A stretch of DNA of 6,290 nucleotides from Spirochaetaceae bacterium (GCA_003170115.1 PMZS01000062.1:1-6290), one strand, 5' to 3'. Shown: positions 1-6,025, numbered from the stretch's first letter. Translations and numbers: made by a program. Notes: generated by a model from the sequence alone, not told the origin.

Positions 1-618
1 CGGCTCGCGCGTGCGCAGATCCGCGAGTATCTCCTCCTGTGTGTGCGAAGGGGAGCCGGAGCCCCTCTGTCCCATGAGCCTCCCGGCGCTCTCGCTCAGC
101 GCATCGAGTGTATCGATGAATGAAAGGCGGAAGGGGTTTTCACCGTGGAATCCCTGCTCGTCAGCCAGGAGCGCGAGAAGCGGCCTGCTGGCGAGGTCCG
201 GCCGCACATGGTTGAAGTGGCTCATGAAATCGTCGAAGCGCTGCGGCAGGCGCGTGATGAGGAAGCCGTTCCTGTACGCGTACCTGTTGATCCGCCGCCG
301 CAGCCAAGGCGGGACCACCGGCACCCAGTCCACGGCACGCTTTCCCGGCTCGGCCTCAGGGGCGGGGGAGCCAGGCCCTGCGCGAGCAGATCCGGCCGCG
401 ATTTCTCCCTTGGCGGCAAGCACGTTGCGGCGCCGCTCCTCCATGTCCCTGATGTTCTTCAATCGCTCTATCGCCGCACGGGAGCGTCTTCTCGCCTCTT
501 CTTCCCCGTAGCCTTTCTCCCTGAGGCTCCGATAGACTTTTTGAATCTCCTCGGCGGGGACACCCTGGCGCAGAAGACCGTCTTTGAAAGTTGGTTTTAC
601 CTTTTCTGCGGAGGACAT
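1..618 (-). CDS. Unrecognised helical cytoplasmic protein, C-terminus cut by window edge
   Basis: The reverse strand is open for 206 codons from an ATG at 618 to the window edge without a stop, so this is the N-terminal part of a longer protein. I do not recognise the family. Residues about 10-70 look like a highly charged set of helices rich in Glu, Arg and Lys (GVPAEEIQKVYRSLREKGYG at 19-38, then a run of Arg/Glu). Residues about 72-95 form a Gly/Ala/Pro-rich linker. A second block begins at Trp98 (DWVPVVPPWLRRRINRYAYR, 97-116) and continues to about 184 with several aromatics and FNHVRPDL around 135-142. There is no signal peptide or membrane segment. The ATG start is supported by an extended -10 element 7 nt upstream and by third-position GC bias. 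It follows the GH18 gene on the same strand after a 72 nt gap, but appears to have its own promoter. The helical N-terminus loosely recalls RecX-type three-helix modules; this is only a resemblance. Confidence 0.75.
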   Translation of the reverse strand, partial: MSSAEKVKPTFKDGLLRQGVPAEEIQKVYRSLREKGYGEEEARRRSRAAIERLKNIRDMEERRRNVLAAKGEIAAGSARAGPGSPAPEAEPGKRAVDWVPVVPPWLRRRINRYAYRNGFLITRLPQRFDDFMSHFNHVRPDLASRPLLALLADEQGFHGENPFRLSFIDTLDALSESAGRLMGQRGSGSPSHTQEEILADLRTREP

Positions 619-625
619 TGAGAAG

Positions 626-634
626 AGTATAGCA
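626..634 (-). promoter_or_regulatory. Extended -10 promoter of the left-edge gene
   Basis: On the minus strand the sequence TGC-TATACT (634 down to 626) matches an extended -10 (TGn plus a hexamer with 5 of 6 consensus bases). Seven bases separate the hexamer from the ATG at 618, so the predicted transcription start falls at or next to the start codon. No Shine-Dalgarno sequence and no good -35 are visible. This suggests a leaderless transcript. It is inferred from sequence only. Confidence 0.5.
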
Positions 635-690
635 TCCGGGAGCCTAAGGCGCCACGTCCCAGGACACCACCTTGAGGGCGTGCCGGTGCT

Positions 691-1680
691 TTAGCGGGGT
701 GCCTTCACCGCGTCGAATATTGAGTTGAGCAGCGATGCGGTGCCAGGGGCGTCCTGGGCGATCTGCCAGATCATGATGCCGCCTCCAAGGTTGTGCGCGA
801 GCCGCAGTGTCTTGTCGCGAAGCGTGGCGAATCCGTTGTAGCCGAACTCTCCCGAGACGTCTTTGCCCGGGGCATCGGGATCGCCGGCGAAGATGTTTTT
901 AAAAGTTCGCGAATGCCGGTCTTTGAGGCTGCGGCCGTAGAAGGGCACTCCGAGAACCACTTTTGATGCCGGAGCATTCCTGTCGTTCCGCCAATACCGC
1001 ATCGCGGCGAACGCAAACTCGTAGGTGGAATGATGCACCCCCGGCTGACGGTAGCCGTCGTCGTACGCCATGATGTTCAAAAAGTCCACGTCGGCGATGA
1101 CGCTGTCTCGGATCGCACCGCCGTGGTAAGCGCCCGCGCTGACGGCGGCGGTGAGTAGCTTGCCTGCCGCATGGAGCTTTTCGGCGAGGGAGTGCATGAG
1201 TGCCGCGTAGTTGTCCGCGGTGTCCAGGCCCGGGAACTCCCAGTCCATGTCGATACCGTCGAGCTGAAAGTCATTCACGAGGGACAGGGTGTTGTCGACA
1301 AAGACGGAGGCGATGCCGGCATCCGCGGCGATGGTTTCGAACGCGGCGGTCTTGCCGTCGTTGTCCCCGCCGAGGGATACGAGGACCTTGACGCCGTACG
1401 CGTGGGCGATTGCAACGATCTCGCTCAGCTTTTCGGGGTTGGCGACGGCCTGAAAACCCCCGTCCCTGGTCGGCTGCAGGAACGCATAGTTGATGTGCGT
1501 CAGGGCCGGGTATTGGATGTCGGCGGGCTCTCCGGACCATGACGGAAAGTACCCGACGATGAAGAAACCGGGGGGAATCCGGAACTCCCCTCCGACAACG
1601 GGAACGGGCACGAACAACCGGCTCGCACACCCCGCAAGCGCAAGAAGGATGAGTACCGGGAGAACGTGAACAACTTTCAT
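691..1680 (-). CDS. GH18 chitinase-like glycoside hydrolase, lipoprotein
   Basis: A 329-residue protein with a lipoprotein signal: a short N-terminus, a hydrophobic stretch, and lipobox L15-A-G-C18, so it is expected to be exported and lipid-anchored. The rest is one GH18 TIM barrel. Signatures in order are GYFPSW (43-48), THINYAF (61-67), the SxGG strand VSLGG (101-105), the catalytic DGIDMDWE (141-148, with Glu148 as general acid and Asp146 assisting), MAYD (204-207, substrate-binding Tyr/Asp) and a C-terminal GIMIWQ (301-306) with the conserved barrel Trp305. GH18 enzymes cleave beta-1,4 N-acetylglucosamine linkages by substrate-assisted catalysis. All catalytic residues are present, so it should be active on chitin, chitooligosaccharides or a related GlcNAc polymer. 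No carbohydrate-binding, LysM or fibronectin domain is present, so soluble oligosaccharides or self-derived glycans are possible substrates. A GGAAGG stretch 4 nt before the ATG may act as ribosome binding site. It diverges from the deaminase gene. Confidence 0.93.
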   Translation of the reverse strand: MKVVHVLPVLILLALAGCASRLFVPVPVVGGEFRIPPGFFIVGYFPSWSGEPADIQYPALTHINYAFLQPTRDGGFQAVANPEKLSEIVAIAHAYGVKVLVSLGGDNDGKTAAFETIAADAGIASVFVDNTLSLVNDFQLDGIDMDWEFPGLDTADNYAALMHSLAEKLHAAGKLLTAAVSAGAYHGGAIRDSVIADVDFLNIMAYDDGYRQPGVHHSTYEFAFAAMRYWRNDRNAPASKVVLGVPFYGRSLKDRHSRTFKNIFAGDPDAPGKDVSGEFGYNGFATLRDKTLRLAHNLGGGIMIWQIAQDAPGTASLLNSIFDAVKAPR

Positions 1681-1695
1681 GAAACCTTCCGAGGT

Positions 1696-1724
1696 ATCCT
1701 AATTGAGGCTCGTCATACTGTCCA
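1696..1724 (-). promoter_or_regulatory. Probable sigma-70-type promoter of the GH18 gene
   Basis: On the minus strand a -35-like TGGACA (1724-1719, 5 of 6 consensus bases) is followed after exactly 17 bp by TAGGAT (1701-1696, 4 of 6). The hexamer ends 15 nt before the GH18 ATG, which leaves a 5' leader of about 8-9 nt including part of GGAAGG. The element sits in the 66 bp divergent gap shared with the deaminase gene. Assigned by consensus matching only. Confidence 0.4.
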
Positions 1725-1733
1725 CACATGGTG

Positions 1734-1739
1734 TATGTT
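1734..1739 (+). promoter_or_regulatory. Possible -10 element of the deaminase gene
   Basis: TATGTT (4 of 6 consensus bases) lies 7 nt before the ATG at 1747, the same arrangement as upstream of the left-edge gene. No clear -35 and no Shine-Dalgarno sequence are present. If used, it would make a leaderless mRNA starting at 1746-1747. Note that TATGTT contains the alternative in-frame ATG at 1735, so this promoter and that start exclude each other. Confidence 0.25.
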
Positions 1740-1746
1740 CGCCGCC

Positions 1747-2757
1747 ATGTCGGCTGACGACATTCTCCGAAAGCTTCCCAAGGTCGAGCTGCACCGCCAC
1801 CTGGACGGCAGCGTGCGCATTTCCACGATCTGGGAGCTCGCGCAGGAACACGGCCTGGATCTCGGGGTTCGGTCATTCGAAGAGCTTCAGCGAAAAGCCG
1901 TTCTCCGCACGCCGCGGGAGAGCCTCCAGAGCGTGCTGGATTGCTTCGCCACCCAGCAGTCCGCCCTCTGCTCCTTCGAGGCGATCAGCCGGATCACCCG
2001 GGAGAATATCGAGGATGCATGGCATGACGGCGTGCGCCTCCTCGAACTGAGATTCGCCCCCGCATTCATTGCCAGGGGAAAGACGATTACCAACGATGAG
2101 ATCATCGGCGCCATTCTGGACGGGATGCTCAAGCGCATGGCGGCATGGCCCGTGGAGGTGGGGCTCATCGGGATACTGCCGCGGGGCTACACGGCGGAAG
2201 AGAACGCGGCTGCCACGCGGGACATCATCCGATGGCGCTCAGGCGGCGCCCCGGGGGCCTCGCGCATCTGCGGCTTTGACCTGGCCGACAGTGAGGCGGG
2301 GTTCGATCCCCGGGCGCTCGCTCCGCTCGTGGAGGAAGCACGGGCGTCCGGCCTGGGCATCACCATTCACGCCGGTGAGAACACCGACGCCGCGCACGTG
2401 GCGCGGGCCCTGGATATCTATCGTCCCTCGCGCATCGGGCACGGAATCCGCAGCATCGAAGACCCGAACCTCATGCGCCGGCTGGCGGACCAGGACGTCC
2501 TGCTCGAGGTGAGCCCCACGTCCAACTGGATCACCAATGCCGTACCGGCCCTTCCCGCGCTCTACCGGGCCGGGGTCCCCGTCTGCCTGAACTCGGACGA
2601 TCCGAACCTGTTCGGCATCGACCTCGTGAACGAGTACGAGGTGTGCGCGCGCGAGTATGGCTTCGGCGAAGCAGAGTTCTCAGTGATGAACAGCGCCGCC
2701 CTCCGACACTCCTTCCTCCGGCCGGAGGTCACGGCGAGGCTGGCGAAGGAGCTGTAG
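1747..2757 (+). CDS. add: Adenosine deaminase family protein (aminohydrolase)
   Basis: A 336-residue metal-dependent aminohydrolase, the usual length for bacterial adenosine deaminase, which hydrolyses adenosine or deoxyadenosine to inosine and ammonia in purine salvage. Visible signatures: LHRHLDGS (15-22) with zinc ligands His16 and His18; GFDLADSE (177-184) in the purine-binding region; HAGE (208-211) with zinc ligand His208 and catalytic Glu211; GHG (231-233) with catalytic His232; and NSDDP (282-286) with zinc ligand Asp284 and Asp285. All metal and catalytic positions are intact. The usual DLAG of the family reads DLAD here. There is no signal peptide, so it is cytoplasmic. I chose ATG 1747 (MSADDILRKLPKVELH) because adenosine deaminases begin shortly before the HxH motif; ATG 1735, four codons earlier, and 1666 are alternatives, but the last would run through the divergent promoter region. 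Related enzymes deaminate adenine or aminodeoxyfutalosine, so the substrate is likely but not proven. The 3' end overlaps the opposing M15 gene. Confidence 0.9.
   Translation: MSADDILRKLPKVELHRHLDGSVRISTIWELAQEHGLDLGVRSFEELQRKAVLRTPRESLQSVLDCFATQQSALCSFEAISRITRENIEDAWHDGVRLLELRFAPAFIARGKTITNDEIIGAILDGMLKRMAAWPVEVGLIGILPRGYTAEENAAATRDIIRWRSGGAPGASRICGFDLADSEAGFDPRALAPLVEEARASGLGITIHAGENTDAAHVARALDIYRPSRIGHGIRSIEDPNLMRRLADQDVLLEVSPTSNWITNAVPALPALYRAGVPVCLNSDDPNLFGIDLVNEYEVCAREYGFGEAEFSVMNSAALRHSFLRPEVTARLAKEL
2715..2728. repeat. Perfect 14-bp palindrome near a convergent gene overlap
   Basis: CCTCCGGCCGGAGG is a perfect inverted repeat (5-bp stem, 4-base loop if folded as RNA). It lies inside the last codons of the deaminase gene and immediately after the stop codon of the opposing M15 gene. 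There is no following T-run on either strand, so it is not a classical intrinsic terminator, although it could contribute to ending transcription from either side. It may also be chance in GC-rich coding DNA (it encodes part of the LRPE motif). Confidence 0.3.
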
Positions 2758-3658
2758 GACGGGCGAGCAGAAGTATTTCAGGCCTGTATTCGAAATGCAT
2801 GGTGTCAAAGAAAAGCCATTTGCCGCCCCATACAAAACCGTGGCGTTCGAAGGCGACCACGACCTGTTGCGGAACGGACCAGCGCCGCTTATAGGGCGTG
2901 GCCCACCACCGATCGTCCCTTTCCATCACCCAGCGCCAGTAGGGAATCTTGCCGGCGTAGTTTTTCGGTATCAGGTCCAGGGCAAGACCGTAGCTGTGGT
3001 AGCTGCGCGACAAAGTCCCCGCCACGTCCCTGTAATTGAAGCCGTCGATCTCCGCAAGGCCCGAAAAAAACGCGGCAATCCGCAGGTTCGAGCTGCGCAG
3101 GGCTTCGCATTCACGGGCAACGTCCCGCAGGGCTTCGGCAATGCGCTCGTGGACTTGCACGGAGAATCCGAGGAAATCCACCCGTACTATCCTCTTCAGA
3201 GTCTCCGCGCGTGAACCGGCCCTGAACAGGCTCTCCAGGAACACTTCTGAACGACGCGGCGGACGCGCCCGGGAGGCTTCCAGGAGTTCCCTGAGCCTGG
3301 CAGCGCTCTCGCCGTCCAGGTTCGGGAGCGGAGGGAGCTCCCCCAAGGCGTAGCGGTAGAAGCGGTACCCTGCGTACTTCTCCCAGTCCCCGCGTTCCGA
3401 CTGGGGAAGGAGACGGCCGTGCGCCCAGAAGAACAACCTGTCGTCCACGCTCAGTGTCCAGTCACCGTCACGCGGTGTTGCATTGCTGATCCGGTCGGGG
3501 AATGCCGCGGCAAGCGCCTTGATCTCGCTCTCTCCGGTGCTCGTGCTGCCCGGCGCGGGAAAAAGATCCACGCCCTGGCCTTCGGCGATCCCGCAAGTCC
3601 CGGCGAGCAGGGTCAAAACAAGGGGAATCAGGAATCGGGCGTCGCGTGCACGTGGCAT
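2729..3658 (-). CDS. Secreted M15-family cell-wall peptidase (VanY/CwlK-like)
   Basis: From ATG 3658 this is a 309-residue protein with a signal peptide (basic MPRARDAR, then hydrophobic FLIPLVLTLLAG), so it acts outside the inner membrane on peptidoglycan. The catalytic domain is C-terminal: SRSYHSYGLALDLIP (217-231) supplies zinc ligands His221 and Asp228, and WGGKWLFFDTMHFE (277-290) supplies the third ligand His288 with Asp285 three residues before it, the position of the catalytic Asp in M15 endolysins. Such enzymes cut D-Ala-D-Ala or L-Ala-D-Glu bonds in stem peptides; the bond cannot be told here. Residues about 45-200 form an N-terminal region much longer than in minimal M15 enzymes, with an aromatic-rich block DGDWTLSVDDRLFFWAHGRL (64-83) I cannot assign to a named domain. 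A start at 3694 adds 12 residues, overlaps the DUF72 gene and spoils the signal peptide, so 3658 is preferred. It begins 7 nt after the DUF72 stop, implying co-transcription. Confidence 0.87.
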   Translation of the reverse strand: MPRARDARFLIPLVLTLLAGTCGIAEGQGVDLFPAPGSTSTGESEIKALAAAFPDRISNATPRDGDWTLSVDDRLFFWAHGRLLPQSERGDWEKYAGYRFYRYALGELPPLPNLDGESAARLRELLEASRARPPRRSEVFLESLFRAGSRAETLKRIVRVDFLGFSVQVHERIAEALRDVARECEALRSSNLRIAAFFSGLAEIDGFNYRDVAGTLSRSYHSYGLALDLIPKNYAGKIPYWRWVMERDDRWWATPYKRRWSVPQQVVVAFERHGFVWGGKWLFFDTMHFEYRPEILLLARPTAPSPASP

Positions 3659-3665
3659 CGGGCGT

Positions 3666-4403
3666 CTACACTCCGTCGAACAGCCCGCGCTCACGCAGGC
3701 GCTCGATGGTGAGCGGCGCGCTTCCTTCGAAGTGGTTGTTGATGTTGAGGTAGATTGTCAGGCTTCGATCCTTCATGTCCCGCATCATGGAATCGCGGAC
3801 GAGCCCGCCGAATCTCTGCCAGGTCTCGAAAATCGAAGGCATGTAATACCCCTGAAGGAAGACGTGGGAGAGCCCCCTTTCCGCAAGGAACTCGAAATAG
3901 CGCTGGTCGATCCACCGGGGATTCCGTGGCTCCACGGCAATGGGAAGTGACCGGGGAATCGTATCGAAAAACCTGCCCAGGTGCCGCAGGAACTCCTCCT
4001 GCGACGCCATCTTCTGTTTTTTCAGGTATTCGAATTGCAGCATGAGCATCCCGATCTTCGGCGAGAGGGATTCCAATCTCGCAACAACATCCTGAAAGAG
4101 AGGAGCAGAAAGGAACTGAGGGTTCGGCCGCGGGGCCGGCTCCCCTTTTTTCGGGTAGAAGTGAGTGAGAGAGAGCATGTTTGGAAGCTTGACGGTGAAT
4201 CGGAAACTGTCGGGAGTCACCGAGGCGTACTGGGCAGCGGCTGCGGGTTCCGGCAGCGCCCAGAACCATTGGTCGACCTCCACCGTGTCGTAGCGGGCCG
4301 CGTACTCGGACAGGTAGTCTATGCCCGCCGCCTTCGAGTAGACCAGGCCGTTCCAGGACGGGTATTTCCAGCTGCAGGTGCCTACGCGGAGCGTCGAGCC
4401 CAT
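3666..4403 (-). CDS. DUF72 (YecE-like) TIM-barrel protein
   Basis: A 245-residue protein of the DUF72 family, normal length (about 240-290). Signatures: GTCSWKYPSWNGLVY (8-22) at the N-terminus, YDTVEVDQWFWALP (38-51, corresponding to the family's TVExxxxFY strand), FRFTVKLP (67-74), VEPRNPRW (157-164) and LNINNHFEGSAPLTIERL (219-236), the family's NNHxxGxAP segment near the C-terminus. It has no signal peptide and should be cytoplasmic. The family adopts a TIM-barrel-like fold; its biochemical role is not established, so I give none. The ATG at 4403 lies directly behind an extended -10 sequence with no Shine-Dalgarno sequence. It is probably the first gene of a two-gene unit with the M15 peptidase (7 nt gap), and it diverges from the phosphohexomutase gene. 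Confidence 0.92.
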   Translation of the reverse strand: MGSTLRVGTCSWKYPSWNGLVYSKAAGIDYLSEYAARYDTVEVDQWFWALPEPAAAAQYASVTPDSFRFTVKLPNMLSLTHFYPKKGEPAPRPNPQFLSAPLFQDVVARLESLSPKIGMLMLQFEYLKKQKMASQEEFLRHLGRFFDTIPRSLPIAVEPRNPRWIDQRYFEFLAERGLSHVFLQGYYMPSIFETWQRFGGLVRDSMMRDMKDRSLTIYLNINNHFEGSAPLTIERLRERGLFDGV

Positions 4404-4409
4404 ATGGGA

Positions 4410-4418
4410 AATATATCA
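4410..4418 (-). promoter_or_regulatory. Extended -10 promoter of the DUF72-M15 operon
   Basis: On the minus strand TGA-TATATT (4418-4410) is an extended -10 with 5 of 6 hexamer matches. Exactly six bases (TCCCAT) separate it from the ATG at 4403, which places the expected transcription start on the A of the start codon. There is no Shine-Dalgarno sequence. This is the best-supported leaderless arrangement in the window. Confidence 0.5.
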
Positions 4419-4448
4419 TGCAGCGTGGATTCGGAGACGCGTTTCGGC

Positions 4449-4454
4449 TACACT
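4449..4454 (+). promoter_or_regulatory. Possible -10 element of the phosphohexomutase gene
   Basis: TACACT (4 of 6 consensus bases) lies 9 nt before the GTG at 4464, in the 60 bp divergent gap shared with the DUF72 gene. A TGGATT 17 bp upstream (4426-4431) is at best a weak -35. No Shine-Dalgarno sequence precedes the GTG. If functional, the leader would be about 3 nt. Confidence 0.25.
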
Positions 4455-4463
4455 CCGACTATC

Positions 4464-5963
4464 GTGAAAAAGAAGAAAACGGTCGTCACCACCCTCCGCA
4501 AGTCCCTCTCCTACGAGCCCGTGGAGCTCGCCTTCGGCACCAGCGGCCTCCGCGGACTCGTGAAGGACATCACGAATCTGGAAGCCTACGTCAACGTGCG
4601 CGGTTTCCTCGCCTGGCTCCTGAAAGAAGGCAGGCTCGTGAAAGGGGGGACCGTGTTCGCCGCGGGTGACCTGCGGCCAAGTACCTCGACGATCGTGCCC
4701 GAGGAGGGTTTTCGCGGCGACATCCTGCAGGCGGTATGCCGCGCCGTGACGGACGCGGGGCTGGTCCTCTCCAATCTCGGCAAGATCCCCACGCCGGCCC
4801 TCGTGCTGCACGCGATGCGGCATTCGGCGCCGGCGATCATGGTGACTGGCAGCCACATTCCCTTCGACAGGAACGGTTTGAAGTTCACCAGTCCCTCCGG
4901 CGAGGTGATGAAGTCCGATGAGCAGCCCATACTCGCCGCGGTCGCGGAGGCTCGCCGTGCAGAGTACGGGAGGCCCTTCGAGGAGAGCATTTTCGATGAG
5001 CGCGGGATGCTCAAGCCGGAGAGCAGGGTGGCCGTCCCCGAGCCGGATCCCGAGGCAGGGGAAGAGTACATCCGTCGGTATGCCTCCGCGTTTCCTCGCG
5101 GGGCGCTGTCCGGAAAGCGGGTGCTGATCTGGGAGCACTCCGCCGTCGGCCGGGAGCTGCTCGCGCGCGTGCTCAGGGAGCTCGGCGCGCAGGTGGTGAG
5201 CGCGGGGCGGAGCGAGACCTTCGTGCCCGTGGACACCGAGGCGGTGAACGAGCAGATGATCCAGTCCCTCCAGGCGCTCGTCGATGCACACGGCGGAACG
5301 GCGCTGGCGGCCGTCGTCTCCACGGATGGAGACGGTGACCGTCCCCTCTTCCTGGCGGTGGATGCCGGCCGCGTGAGCTTCATCCCGGGCGATCTCCTCG
5401 GTATTCTGGCGGCACGGTTCCTCGGTGTCCGTCACGTCGCCGTTCCCATAAGCTGTAACGACGCGGTTGACGAGTTCTGCCGCGTCGGCGGAATCCAGCT
5501 CGTGAAGACCCGGATCGGCTCCCCCCACGTCATCGCCGCCCTCCGGGAGGCCGGCTGGGAGGGAAACGGCGGATTCCTCACCTCGTCGCCCGTGGCCGTG
5601 CCGGGAGGCGGTTCAATTCCTCCACTGCCGACGAGGGACGCCCTGCTGCCCATTCTCTGCGCCCTCACGTCTCCCCTGGGCCGGGACTCGCTGCCGAAGA
5701 GGTTCGGCGGATCCTCGGTGCTCCGGGATTTCCCCATGGACGCGGCGCGGGAAATCATGCGCTGGCTCAGCCCTTCCGACTCTTCGATCATCGAGGCTGC
5801 TTTCACGCCCACCGGGCTCAGTGTCCGACTCGCGGACGGGTCGGAGCGGACGTTCCTCGAAGACGGCGACGAGGTCGTCCTTCGCGGCGGCGCGGGCGCC
5901 GTCACGCTCGGCGAGGTACGAGGCCGCGTCCTCCCGGCCGTTCAGCACCCCTACAGAGACTGA
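4464..5963 (+). CDS. Phosphomannomutase/phosphoglucomutase family enzyme with atypical C-terminus
   Basis: A 499-residue alpha-D-phosphohexomutase, which interconverts hexose 6- and 1-phosphates to feed nucleotide-sugar or storage-glycan synthesis in the cytoplasm. Domain 1 has AFGTSGLRG (23-31) and the phosphoserine loop VTGSHIPFDRNGLKF (127-141, catalytic Ser130). Domain 2 has the metal-binding loop STDGDGDRP (286-294, Asp288, Asp290, Asp292). Domain 3 has the sugar-specificity loop EGNGG (366-370), of the ExNGG type found in one phosphomannomutase subgroup rather than GExSGH, followed by PLPTRDALLPIL (387-398). Domain 4 is recognisable (GLSVRLADGSE, GDEVVLR), but where RPSGNAPE is expected the sequence reads RGGAGAVT (474-481), and the protein ends only 18 residues later. 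GTG 4464 puts the usual short lead before FGTSGLRG; an in-frame ATG at 4404 would add 20 residues but directly abuts the DUF72 start. Glucose versus mannose substrate cannot be decided. It diverges from the DUF72 gene. Confidence 0.9.
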   Translation: MKKKKTVVTTLRKSLSYEPVELAFGTSGLRGLVKDITNLEAYVNVRGFLAWLLKEGRLVKGGTVFAAGDLRPSTSTIVPEEGFRGDILQAVCRAVTDAGLVLSNLGKIPTPALVLHAMRHSAPAIMVTGSHIPFDRNGLKFTSPSGEVMKSDEQPILAAVAEARRAEYGRPFEESIFDERGMLKPESRVAVPEPDPEAGEEYIRRYASAFPRGALSGKRVLIWEHSAVGRELLARVLRELGAQVVSAGRSETFVPVDTEAVNEQMIQSLQALVDAHGGTALAAVVSTDGDGDRPLFLAVDAGRVSFIPGDLLGILAARFLGVRHVAVPISCNDAVDEFCRVGGIQLVKTRIGSPHVIAALREAGWEGNGGFLTSSPVAVPGGGSIPPLPTRDALLPILCALTSPLGRDSLPKRFGGSSVLRDFPMDAAREIMRWLSPSDSSIIEAAFTPTGLSVRLADGSERTFLEDGDEVVLRGGAGAVTLGEVRGRVLPAVQHPYRD

Positions 5964-5964
5964 A

Positions 5965-5993
5965 CGCGACGACGACCCATGGTCGCCGCCGCG
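5965..5993. terminator. GC-rich hairpin between convergent genes
   Basis: Starting 2 nt after the phosphohexomutase stop codon, CGCGACGACGACC (5965-5977) can pair with GGTCGCCGCCGCG (5981-5993) around a CAT loop. Eleven of 13 positions pair, with two A-C mismatches. No T-run follows on either strand, so it is not a textbook intrinsic terminator. Its place between the convergent phosphohexomutase and small-peptide genes makes a bidirectional transcription-stopping or mRNA-end role plausible. The other orientation of the stem lies about 33 nt beyond the small peptide's stop codon. Confidence 0.45.
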
Positions 5994-6025
5994 CTCGCCA
6001 CATTCCCCGAAAAGGTGTTGTCCCC

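Noticed and set aside
11..621. Two overlapping plus-strand open frames at the left end
   Set aside because: They are rich in Arg, Ser and Pro without motifs and oppose the minus-strand frame, which has a plausible start, promoter and amino-acid composition.
1271..1876. A 201-codon minus-strand frame spanning the GH18 and deaminase starts
   Set aside because: It crosses both gene starts and the divergent promoter and has an Arg/Pro-rich composition typical of a shifted frame.
3691..4419. A second minus-strand frame of 242 codons overlapping the DUF72 gene
   Set aside because: It is in a different frame with no family features; the DUF72 frame carries the GTCSWKY and NNHFEG motifs.
3981..4463. 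The plus-strand upstream extension of the phosphohexomutase frame through the DUF72 gene
   Set aside because: It runs antisense to a well-supported DUF72 coding region and has no similarity to the family N-terminus; the conserved AFGTSGLRG begins soon after 4464.
4416..5528. A 370-codon open frame on the minus strand opposite the phosphohexomutase gene
   Set aside because: It lacks recognisable motifs and mirrors a gene with clear catalytic signatures on the other strand. Long antisense frames are expected in GC-rich coding DNA because stop codons are rare.
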